A program made the translations under genes and the position numbers. A DNA stretch of 38,320 nt from an uncultured SAR86 cluster bacterium (GTDB taxonomy: Bacteria; Pseudomonadota; Gammaproteobacteria; Magnimaribacterales; AG-339-G14), in assembly GCA_902624765.1 (NCBI GenBank), contig CACNYO010000009.1, forward strand, positions 1-38,320. The letters run 5' to 3'. Below are positions 31,629 through 38,320 of the stretch, one piece after another. The notes beneath the pieces were generated by a model, which had not been told where the DNA came from, searched no databases, and worked only from the letters and a program-made list of their open reading frames with translations. Each line of letters starts with the position of its first letter. Positions within the stretch are counted from its first letter, which is position 1.

Positions 31629-33766
31629 TATTTAATCGATAATTCTTCAAGGATATTTCTAGCTTCATCAAATTTCTCTAAAGTCCATAGAAAGTATCTT
31701 GAATCTACGGATATCGTTCTAGCTTCTGGAATATATTTGTAGTCAGCGATAATCGTTTGAAGCATCCCATCAAAAGCAAGACCAACCAACTCACCTTTGG
31801 CGTTAAGCGTGGCTGACCCTGAATTTCCATTTGTAATATCGAGATCGCACAAAAAATTTACAGGAACAGAACCTAGGGATTGCAACTCGTATCTTCCATA
31901 ATTTTTTTTAGAGATTAAATCCATTAGCTTGTCTGGAGCATCAAAAGGCTCCTCTCCGCTATGTTTTTTATTAATACCTTCTAGACGGGTGAATGGACCG
32001 TAGGTAACGCCGTCTTCTAAAGATACTCCCTTAACGTTACCAAAGGTAATTCTGAGGGTGCCGTTAGCATCTGAGTACAATGACTTCCCAATACTTTTAT
32101 AGTATTTTCTTAATGATTTTATGAAGGTTGATTTGAGTCTTTGTTTTTCGCTAGCTTCAGACTTAGCAATGTTTTCGTACTCCATTTGCTCATCAAATAG
32201 AATCCTTGCAATGTTAATGAAAGGATCTTCAATTGAATTGAGTTCATCTAGAGATAAGTCAATCAACGAAAGTCTATCTTCAGCAGAATCCAATAATGAT
32301 TTTTGTGAGTAGATATCTTCAACAATTTTTTTAGACTTTTTAAAGTCTGCATCTAGTTGAAAATAATTGCTAAATTGTGGCCTTGTCAAATTTCCGTCAA
32401 AAGTTCTATATTTTTCAAGTCGGTTAATAAAAATTTCTTTATCAACTCTTTTATCAAGACGATAATCAAGAGATTTAATTCCATTCACAATATTTTCATG
32501 ATCTCTCTCTTGGTAGCCAATTTCTCGTTGATCATTTGGTTTGGTTCTTTCATAGGCGTATCTGTAAATTCTTTGAGCAGTAGAAATCATTCTTGAATTT
32601 CCATAATAATAATTAGGTAACTCTTTCGCCTTTTGATCATCAATCAAAGAAAGAAGCGAACCTAAAGACTCTTTTTCTTGTTTAGAGCCTTTTTCATTTA
32701 AATAATCTATGAAACCTAACCAATCAGAATTGGCTTTGTCTTGAACTTTGAATGACTCCGCACCATCTATTTGTCCTGATATTTTTTTATAATAATTTTC
32801 ATAACCGCTGATTAATCCTCTATATTTTAAAGAAGAACCATCTTCATCTTTTGTAGAAGATCTCATTATGTCTATTCCTGACTTTAAAAAATTAACGAAA
32901 CCTTGAAATCCTTCCTCTATATCAAATTCCACTTCGTTATATGTAAGCAACCTGTTGGTTGTTCCTGGATATCCGGCAACCATAACAAAATCTCCTTCTT
33001 GAACTCCTTTTGCTGATATTTTTAAATAGTTCTTGGACTTGTATGGTTTATTTTGGTTAGCAAATTCTTTGCTGCTGCCATCAGGAGCCACATAAGCTCG
33101 CAACAATGCAAAATCCCCTGTGTGTCTTGGAAACATCCAATTATCTATCTCGCCGCCGTACTCACCTATCGAAGCAGGTGGAGCGTAGACCAATCGGACA
33201 TCTCTTATTTTTAATCTTTTTTCTAATTGATAAGTCTCTCCGCTGAAAAATGATCTGACATTGCATCTGATTTCATCGCTTGTCTCGCATTGTTCAATGA
33301 TGCTTTTTTTATTACTTTCAATTTTATTGTATCTATCAAGATCATTTTTAAGGTTTTCTGTTTGTCTCAACACAGCCTTGGTAACATTGGTGATGCTTTG
33401 AGTCACGTAAGCACTTGACCCAGGTGCAGACGGTTTTTCCTCTGATTTGCTTCTGGCAACAAATCCGGTCTCGAACAAATTCTCCTTTTCGGAAGAGTTA
33501 AATTGTAAATATGACCCTTCGATACAATGGTAATTCGTTGCAATAAGACCTTCTGGAGAGACAAACGATGCAGAGCATCCACCAAGACTTACTATTGCAT
33601 TAAGCGGGAAAGAAAATAAATCTGTTAGATTATCTGCGTCCCCAGAATATCCTGTGTTTTTTAACTCCTTTTTTAAAGTACCCATTTGAGAGGGTTCCCA
33701 CATACCCTCAACCGCAAACAAATTAAGATTTAACAAAGCTAAAATAATCAGTAATTTAATCCTCAT
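31625..33766 (-). CDS. S46 family dipeptidyl peptidase (DPP7-type)
   Basis: The 713-aa periplasmic serine peptidase has a signal peptide ending near NLFA and mature start VEGMWEPSQM. The catalytic triad is H80 (ATNYHC), D208 (GGEIDNWMFPRHTGDF) and S649 (ITNGNSGSATL). The length is that of DPP7/DPP11 (about 700-720 aa). The residue 18 positions after the catalytic serine is glycine (GLAFDG, G667); in characterised S46 enzymes glycine here marks DPP7 with broad or hydrophobic P1 preference and arginine marks DPP11 with Asp/Glu preference. It removes dipeptides from oligopeptide N-termini. The gene overlaps the upstream oxidase gene by 4 nt (same operon) and the convergent amidohydrolase by 4 nt. 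Confidence 0.92.
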   Translation of the reverse strand: MRIKLLIILALLNLNLFAVEGMWEPSQMGTLKKELKNTGYSGDADNLTDLFSFPLNAIVSLGGCSASFVSPEGLIATNYHCIEGSYLQFNSSEKENLFETGFVARSKSEEKPSAPGSSAYVTQSITNVTKAVLRQTENLKNDLDRYNKIESNKKSIIEQCETSDEIRCNVRSFFSGETYQLEKRLKIRDVRLVYAPPASIGEYGGEIDNWMFPRHTGDFALLRAYVAPDGSSKEFANQNKPYKSKNYLKISAKGVQEGDFVMVAGYPGTTNRLLTYNEVEFDIEEGFQGFVNFLKSGIDIMRSSTKDEDGSSLKYRGLISGYENYYKKISGQIDGAESFKVQDKANSDWLGFIDYLNEKGSKQEKESLGSLLSLIDDQKAKELPNYYYGNSRMISTAQRIYRYAYERTKPNDQREIGYQERDHENIVNGIKSLDYRLDKRVDKEIFINRLEKYRTFDGNLTRPQFSNYFQLDADFKKSKKIVEDIYSQKSLLDSAEDRLSLIDLSLDELNSIEDPFINIARILFDEQMEYENIAKSEASEKQRLKSTFIKSLRKYYKSIGKSLYSDANGTLRITFGNVKGVSLEDGVTYGPFTRLEGINKKHSGEEPFDAPDKLMDLISKKNYGRYELQSLGSVPVNFLCDLDITNGNSGSATLNAKGELVGLAFDGMLQTIIADYKYIPEARTISVDSRYFLWTLEKFDEARNILEELSIKY

Positions 33767-34917
33767 TCTCCTGGCCTCCTCAAAAAAGATCTATTTAATT
33801 CATTAACGTTTTTGACTCCTGTAAGAATCATGCTTTGTTCGACTTCATCTTTTAAAAGTTGCAATGCATATTTAGCTCCGTTGTAGCCTCCCACAGATAG
33901 TCCATAAAGGTAAGGTCTGCCTCCCATGCAAGCATTAGCTCCCATGGCAAGGGCCTTTATGACATGAATACCTCTTCTGATACCCCCATCAACTATAATT
34001 TCAATAGAGTCGCCAACAGCATCTCTAATTTCTTTCAACATTTCAAATGGCGCTGGACATCCATCCAGTTGTCTTCCTCCATGATTTGAAATCATTATTG
34101 CTGAAGCTCCGATATCCTTTGCCCGTTTAGCATCTTCTACAGATAAAATTCCTTTGACCGCAAAAGCCTTATCCCATTGACCTATCATCCACTCAGCGTC
34201 TTTCCAAGTAACGGTTCTATCAAACTGACTGTTCATAAAATCCATGACTGAAATATCGTTAGCTGCATCTTTTAACCTATGCTCAATATTAACCATGGAT
34301 GGCGTCGGAGGATGAGTAAGATAATTCAATGTCCAATCAAATTTACTGGCAATATTTAGGTAAGACTTCAGTGTTAATTTTGGTGGCACGGTCATGCCCG
34401 TGCGAAGATCTCTTTCCCGTCTGCCGTTGACAGGGACATCAATAGTTAAGCAGAGAGCATCGTAATTAGCAGCTTTACATCTTTCAATGTATTCGACTGA
34501 GATACTTCTGTCCTTAAGAACGTAAATTTGAAAAACTTTAGGACCTTTAGATTTTTCAGCAACCTCTTCGATAGTAGTTGTTGATAGGGTAGAGAGGCAG
34601 AAAATCGTACCCATATCACTTGCAGCATTAGCTGCTGCTATTTCACCTTCGTGATGAAATAATCTGTGATAGCCGGTGGGCGAGCATATGTATGGCCAAT
34701 CAATATGTGTCCCAAGAACTTTTGTTGAAGTATCAATTTTATCTACATCAACTAAATAATTCGGGATCACTTCGTATTGTTCAAAGGAATTTGTGTTGTG
34801 TTTTATTGTCCATTCATCTCCTGCGGCACCATCGATGTAATGGAACATAGCTGCTGGCAATCTTTTTTCTGCAGCTTTTCTTAAATCGCTAATGTTATGA
34901 CAATCTTTTAATTTCAA
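33763..34917 (-). CDS. FMN-dependent alpha-hydroxy acid oxidase/dehydrogenase (LldD family)
   Basis: The 384-aa TIM-barrel flavoenzyme has FHYIDGAAGDEWT at the start, SPTGYHRLFHHEGE (cf. 'aP.g...l.h..GE'), and VFQIYVLKDR (FMN loop). K255 (AVKGI) and the catalytic MISNHGGRQLDG motif with H279 and R282 follow, then IVDGGIRRGIHVIKAL for phosphate binding. It oxidises a 2-hydroxy acid such as lactate, mandelate or glycolate to the 2-keto acid. The GYHRLFHH variant and the MFS neighbour suggest an import-and-oxidise pair, but the substrate is not predictable. It overlaps both neighbours by 4 nt, so it is the middle gene of a three-gene operon. Confidence 0.9.
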   Translation of the reverse strand: MKLKDCHNISDLRKAAEKRLPAAMFHYIDGAAGDEWTIKHNTNSFEQYEVIPNYLVDVDKIDTSTKVLGTHIDWPYICSPTGYHRLFHHEGEIAAANAASDMGTIFCLSTLSTTTIEEVAEKSKGPKVFQIYVLKDRSISVEYIERCKAANYDALCLTIDVPVNGRRERDLRTGMTVPPKLTLKSYLNIASKFDWTLNYLTHPPTPSMVNIEHRLKDAANDISVMDFMNSQFDRTVTWKDAEWMIGQWDKAFAVKGILSVEDAKRAKDIGASAIMISNHGGRQLDGCPAPFEMLKEIRDAVGDSIEIIVDGGIRRGIHVIKALAMGANACMGGRPYLYGLSVGGYNGAKYALQLLKDEVEQSMILTGVKNVNELNRSFLRRPGE

Positions 34918-36179
34918 TTGTTAAATTCTTCCAAAAGTCTTTTTCTATCTGATTCATAGATTTTGCCACCAAAATAATAGCAAGGTATGGCTAATCCAGC
35001 GATCAAAGAAAAAGTAACAAGCATTATCGTATATGGTTCAGCCACATCAAAGGATCTTAAAACATCAGTAAAGATTCCACCTCCTAAAGAGCCAAATGTA
35101 AGACCGATAAGGTTTAGGCATAAAATATAAAACGCTACCACAGTAGCTCTTATTTTAGGCGGAACAAGCTCCTGAACGGTTGAAAAAGTAGGGCCGTAAA
35201 AACATCCAAGTTGGAAATAACCAATAACAACTCCAAGCCAAAAAACAAAAGTATTCGGTTCTACGAATCTATAAATTATTCCAAGAGGTAATAGCAACAG
35301 AGTAAGCCAAAAAAGAAACATTGGACGACCTTGATTGAAAGTTCTCAGCCACCAGTCGCTCATTAAACCACCAAACAAGTTTCCAGCAAGACCTGCAACC
35401 ACACCAATGATTCCAGTTAGTTGAGCAATTTCTGATCTTTCGAAACCTCTTTCTTGAGCATACCAAAGTTGTTCAAAAACTGCAGCTCCAAGCGCTACAT
35501 GATAAAGAACTCCGCCAGCTATAGTTAAGATTAATGCGTTGGAAGAGGTCAATGCATGTCTTAAAGTAGAAACTATTTCTGAAAAAGAGAGATTAACCTC
35601 GTCTGGATTATTGATAAGATGTTTTCTAGGACGGTCTTTAAAGAAAAATGCAATGATCCCCAAAACTGCTCCAATACCTCCTAAAATGTAAAAACAATTT
35701 CTCCATCCTAGTGGCTCACCAAGAAACCCAACTATAAGAAGACTTATCCCAACTCCAATAGGAACACCCATATAGTAAACTCCAGCAGCAAAACCCATCC
35801 TATTTGCTGGAAAGCTATCTGAAAGCATAGACATGGATGTTGGCGTTAAGATCGATTCTCCAACTCCAATAAAGGCTCTAGGAATGGCCATGCTAATAAA
35901 ACCTTTAGCAGCACCTGTAAACGCGGTAAAAACACTCCACAGCAGAACCCCAAAACCAATTAATCTTGGTCTGTTGTACTTATCAGCCAGAGTTCCCATG
36001 AACAATCCCATAATCGAATAAAAAAAGACAAAAGCTAGTCCAGTTAAAATCCCGTACTGCCAATCAGTTAAGCCTAGGTCAGGAACAATAAAATTTGCAA
36101 AACTTGCAATAAGTTGACGGTCCACAAAATTTAAAAGATTTAGAAGCGTCAAAAAGAAAAGTAACCTATATGGATTCAT
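34914..36179 (-). CDS. MFS transporter (spinster-like)
   Basis: The 421-aa protein has about twelve transmembrane helices. It opens LLNFVDRQLIASFANFIV and carries the MFS motif A region GTLADKYNRPRLIG. A helix-4 motif RAFIGVGESILTPTS and VYYMGVPIGVGISLL place it in the spinster-like group. It probably moves an organic acid or lipid-like metabolite across the inner membrane. The next gene, overlapping by 4 nt, is an alpha-hydroxyacid oxidase, suggesting a hydroxy acid as the substrate; this is inference. It is the first gene of the operon and divergent from coaE. Confidence 0.9.
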   Translation of the reverse strand: MNPYRLLFFLTLLNLLNFVDRQLIASFANFIVPDLGLTDWQYGILTGLAFVFFYSIMGLFMGTLADKYNRPRLIGFGVLLWSVFTAFTGAAKGFISMAIPRAFIGVGESILTPTSMSMLSDSFPANRMGFAAGVYYMGVPIGVGISLLIVGFLGEPLGWRNCFYILGGIGAVLGIIAFFFKDRPRKHLINNPDEVNLSFSEIVSTLRHALTSSNALILTIAGGVLYHVALGAAVFEQLWYAQERGFERSEIAQLTGIIGVVAGLAGNLFGGLMSDWWLRTFNQGRPMFLFWLTLLLLPLGIIYRFVEPNTFVFWLGVVIGYFQLGCFYGPTFSTVQELVPPKIRATVVAFYILCLNLIGLTFGSLGGGIFTDVLRSFDVAEPYTIMLVTFSLIAGLAIPCYYFGGKIYESDRKRLLEEFNN

Positions 36180-36189
36180 ATTTCCCCAG

Positions 36190-36220
36190 TTGAATTATTT
36201 ATCCGTTCATGGAATATAAT
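36190..36220 (+). promoter_or_regulatory. Putative promoter of coaE
   Basis: TTGAAT (36190-36195) is followed 19 nt later by a perfect TATAAT (36215-36220), 24 nt before the coaE ATG. The spacer is slightly long; reading -35 as TGAATT (36191-36196) gives 18 nt. Confidence 0.45.
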
Positions 36221-36243
36221 CATTATCCAGAAAAATAATTTTA

Positions 36244-36840
36244 ATGATAGTAGTAGGTTTAACAGGAGGAATTGGATCAGGAAAATCAGCTGTCTCAGAA
36301 ATTTTTGAGAGCTTAGGAGTAAAAGTTGTGGACGCAGATGTGGCTTCAAGACAGCCAGTGATGAAAGGACAACCAGCTTTAAAAAAAATTGCTGAAAAAT
36401 TTGGATCAAATATTCTTACTGCTGAGGGAGAATTAGATAGAAGAAAGCTTAGAGAAATTATATTTAAAGAGAGTACTGCAAAAGACTGGTTAGAAAATCT
36501 ACTTCATCCATTAATTCATCAAATACTCATCGATGATTTAGCAAGTGCGAGCTCAAAATATGCAATTTTGGTATCTCCTTTACTATTTGAAACAAATCAA
36601 AAAGACTTATGTTCAAAAACAATAGTTGTCGACACAAGCGAAGATAATCAAATTGATAGAACTACAAAAAGGGACAATGTTGATGCCAGTCAGATTAAAT
36701 TAATTATTGATTCCCAAATAGATAGAACAAGCAGGAATAAGCTTGCAGATATCATCATCTCAAACGATGGTTCTTTACAGGAATTAGAAAAAAAAGTTAA
36801 AAAAATTCATAAAGATTTAGAAGAAGAAATTCATAAATGA
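36244..36840 (+). CDS. coaE: Dephospho-CoA kinase
   Basis: CoaE phosphorylates dephospho-CoA to coenzyme A, the last step of CoA synthesis. The 198-aa length is standard. The P-loop GLTGGIGSGKSAVSEIF (GGIGSGKS at 8-15) and VVDADVASRQPVM are followed by LHPLIHQ and VSPLLFE (lid and CoA-binding region). TKRDNVDASQIKLIIDSQI matches the 'R...s..qa..ri..Q' pattern. It lies in the conserved coaE-yacG neighbourhood, with the yacG ATG overlapping its stop by 4 nt. Confidence 0.95.
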   Translation: MIVVGLTGGIGSGKSAVSEIFESLGVKVVDADVASRQPVMKGQPALKKIAEKFGSNILTAEGELDRRKLREIIFKESTAKDWLENLLHPLIHQILIDDLASASSKYAILVSPLLFETNQKDLCSKTIVVDTSEDNQIDRTTKRDNVDASQIKLIIDSQIDRTSRNKLADIIISNDGSLQELEKKVKKIHKDLEEEIHK

Positions 36841-37010
36841 AAAAAAAATGCCCTCGATGCAGAAAAATGTACTCTGTGAATAAGGATTCAAATCACAGAC
36901 CTTTTTGCAGTGAGAAATGTCAGGCCATTGACTTAGGCGATTGGTTTTTTGAGAAACACAAGATTTCCCGACCCATAATAGATGAAGATGATCTTTCTAT
37001 TGATCCATAA
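36837..37010 (+). CDS. yacG: DNA gyrase inhibitor YacG (zinc protein)
   Basis: A 57-aa gene. The ATG overlaps the coaE stop (ATGA). The protein is a single zinc-binding YacG fold with KKKCPRCRK and HRPFCSEKCQAIDLGDWF; C5, C8, C24 and C28 are the metal ligands, in the family spacing C-x2-C-x15-C-x3-C. The IDLGDWF continuation is diagnostic. In E. coli YacG inhibits DNA gyrase supercoiling by binding GyrB. The 3' end overlaps the opposing ThiE-like gene by 14 nt. Confidence 0.93.
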   Translation: MKKKCPRCRKMYSVNKDSNHRPFCSEKCQAIDLGDWFFEKHKISRPIIDEDDLSIDP

Positions 37011-37548
37011 AAGTAGAAATACCTGCTATCCCATCAGCAGAATACTTTTTTGCCTCATCTAAGTCTGAAAGTCTCATTCCACCTAGAGCATAAGTCTTAA
37101 TTTCAGTAAGAGATCTTAATTCCTTAAATTTATGCCAACCTAAAGAAGAAGCATCCTGATGACTTTTTGTTTTTTTGACTGGTGAAACAAAAATATAATC
37201 CAGCTTAAGTTGGTTTGCTTTATTGATCTCCTCTTCATTGTGACAAGACGCACCTAAATAATTTTGAGAGCTTTCTACGTCCGATAAATTCATTAGATCC
37301 ACTGAATTGAAATGAATGCCATCAAATCGTTCTGAGATGTCTAGGTGTCTAGAGCTCAAAATCAGTTTGGTTTGATACTTTTTCTTCAGTAATAAAAATT
37401 TGTTTAAATTTTTATTAAGTTCTGAATTGTCTAAACATCTTAACAAAAGCAATTCTTTTTTGATTTTGATCGATTCCAACAGATCTAAGTAATCTTCAGG
37501 AATTACTTCAGGGGTAATAAAAAAATAATCAGGATCTATAGTCTGCAT
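36997..37548 (-). CDS. ThiE/TenI-like protein without the usual MutT domain
   Basis: The 183-aa TIM-barrel protein of the thiamine-phosphate-synthase-like family has GIHFNSVDLM, GASCHNEEE (99 on), FVSPVKKTKSHQDASSLGW (120-138) and YALGGM with DGIAGIST near the end. In many gammaproteobacteria the matching protein is a roughly 310-aa fusion of an N-terminal MutT Nudix domain with this domain, encoded at the same place near argJ/yacG. Here only the C-terminal part is present and the Nudix part is absent. Its 5' end overlaps argJ by 20 nt and its 3' end overlaps yacG by 14 nt. Function is uncertain; a thiazole-phosphate-linked role is guesswork. Confidence 0.75.
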   Translation of the reverse strand: MQTIDPDYFFITPEVIPEDYLDLLESIKIKKELLLLRCLDNSELNKNLNKFLLLKKKYQTKLILSSRHLDISERFDGIHFNSVDLMNLSDVESSQNYLGASCHNEEEINKANQLKLDYIFVSPVKKTKSHQDASSLGWHKFKELRSLTEIKTYALGGMRLSDLDEAKKYSADGIAGISTFMDQ

Positions 37549-38320
37549 TCATGCTTACATAATCTTTAGATAAATCCGACGTAAGGACTTTGCTTATGTT
37601 ATTGCTATCACCCAGCTTAATAACTATTTCTATTTTTCTTTTTTTAAATTCTTTCAATCCTAATTTTTCTGAATAAGTTGAACTGAGTTTGTTATTTCTA
37701 AATACCTGGAGCTTTCCAAGCTTTAGATTAAATTTCTTCTCGTCAAAGCTAATATTGGTATTGCCAACTGCCATTAAAATTCTCCCCCAATTTGGGTCTT
37801 CTCCGAAAGCAGCTGTTTTTACTAAAAGAGAGTTAGCAATATTTTTAGCAACTGTTTTGCATTCGTTTTCAGTCTTGAGTCCTTTAACGGTGATCGAAAT
37901 TAGCTTTGTTGCTCCTTCAGCATCGAGTACTATTTTTTCTGCTAAAGAGTAAAAAATATCTTGAAGAGTCTCTATGATCTTTTTTTCATTGGCTTTCGAC
38001 AGTGAAATTAGTGATGATCCTGTAGCAATGAGCAAAGAAGAGTCATTTGTCGATTGATCTCCATCAATAGTTATTGAATTAAAAGAACCTTCGCAGGCTA
38101 ATTTATGGATTTTATCTAACTTCAATTTACCTATCTTTAAGTCAGTAAATACAAAGGACAACATTGTTGCCATGTTAGGTTCAATCATTGCTGAACCTTT
38201 AGCGATGCCAACAAAATTTATTGTCTCGCCTTTTATCTTGATACTCTTTTTTACTATTTTTTCTTTCTTGTCTGTTGTCATTATTGAAGTAGCAAAATTT
38301 TTCCAACTACTTCTACCAAG
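37529..38320 (-). CDS. argJ: Glutamate N-acetyltransferase / amino-acid acetyltransferase ArgJ, C-terminal part
   Basis: The frame is open to the window edge, so the gene is cut at its 5' end; the full family protein is about 400 aa. At the edge it reads SSWKNFATSIMTTD, the ArgJ 'w..aa.aIMTTDt' motif, followed by GIAKGSAMIEPNMATMLSFVFTD. There the threonine of ATML is the nucleophile that starts the beta chain after self-cleavage. Later SITIDGDQSTNDS and FGEDPNWGRILMAVG are conserved catalytic and structural motifs. ArgJ transfers acetyl from N-acetylornithine to glutamate in arginine synthesis. It is upstream of and overlapping the ThiE-like gene. Confidence 0.93.
   Translation of the reverse strand, partial: LGRSSWKNFATSIMTTDKKEKIVKKSIKIKGETINFVGIAKGSAMIEPNMATMLSFVFTDLKIGKLKLDKIHKLACEGSFNSITIDGDQSTNDSSLLIATGSSLISLSKANEKKIIETLQDIFYSLAEKIVLDAEGATKLISITVKGLKTENECKTVAKNIANSLLVKTAAFGEDPNWGRILMAVGNTNISFDEKKFNLKLGKLQVFRNNKLSSTYSEKLGLKEFKKRKIEIVIKLGDSNNISKVLTSDLSKDYVSMNADYRS

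Overview
The window looks like a piece of a streamlined, AT-rich marine gammaproteobacterial chromosome, most like the SAR86 clade. This is an inference. It rests on classic gammaproteobacterial gene order (trxA-rho; bamD divergent from rluD; coaE-yacG convergent with a ThiE-like gene and argJ), very tight packing with many 4-nt overlaps, and accessory genes typical of heterotrophic marine bacteria: a formylglycine-type sulfatase, DUF3604, DUF5916 outer-membrane proteins, an S46 peptidase and membrane desaturases. I see no prophage, transposase, CRISPR array or rRNA operon.

Layout. 1-119: the end of a peptide ABC transporter ATPase. 122-4098: ilvD, trxA, rho, and rsmD on the minus strand. 4103-9785: a flavin reductase, a DUF4399 lipoprotein-free secreted protein, and two tandem paralogous CBM9/DUF5916 outer-membrane barrel proteins. 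9782-11736: a PP0621-like zinc-ribbon protein and bamD on the minus strand, rluD on the plus strand. 11785-19185: ilvB-ilvH-ilvC followed with almost no gap by a three-gene membrane glycan cassette (GT-C transferase, PAP2-flippase fusion, GT2 polyprenyl-phosphate glycosyltransferase). 19238-20794: tRNA-Ile(GAT) and a solitary DGQHR (DndB-like) gene with its own strong promoter. 20910-24558: sulfatase plus DUF3604 operon. 24564-28261: a sterol-desaturase-superfamily gene divergent from a small membrane protein, a fatty-acid desaturase, a redoxin and a crotonase. 28266-29684: an ammonium transporter (minus) and tRNA-Ala(TGC). 29727-36179: a D-aminoacylase-type amidohydrolase convergent with a three-gene minus-strand operon (spinster-like MFS transporter, FMN alpha-hydroxyacid oxidase, S46 peptidase). 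36244-38320: coaE and yacG (plus), a MutT-less ThiE-like protein and the 3' part of argJ (minus).

How the genes work together. ilvD, ilvB, ilvH and ilvC cover the common valine/isoleucine steps except the final transaminase. The glycan cassette holds the activities needed to load a sugar on a polyprenyl phosphate, transfer it outside the inner membrane and recycle the carrier, which suggests decoration of an envelope polymer or lipid. The S46 peptidase, the amidohydrolase and the partial ABC ATPase point to peptide scavenging, and the Amt protein to ammonium uptake. All six convergent gene pairs end within -14 to +5 nt of each other, leaving no room for intrinsic terminators.
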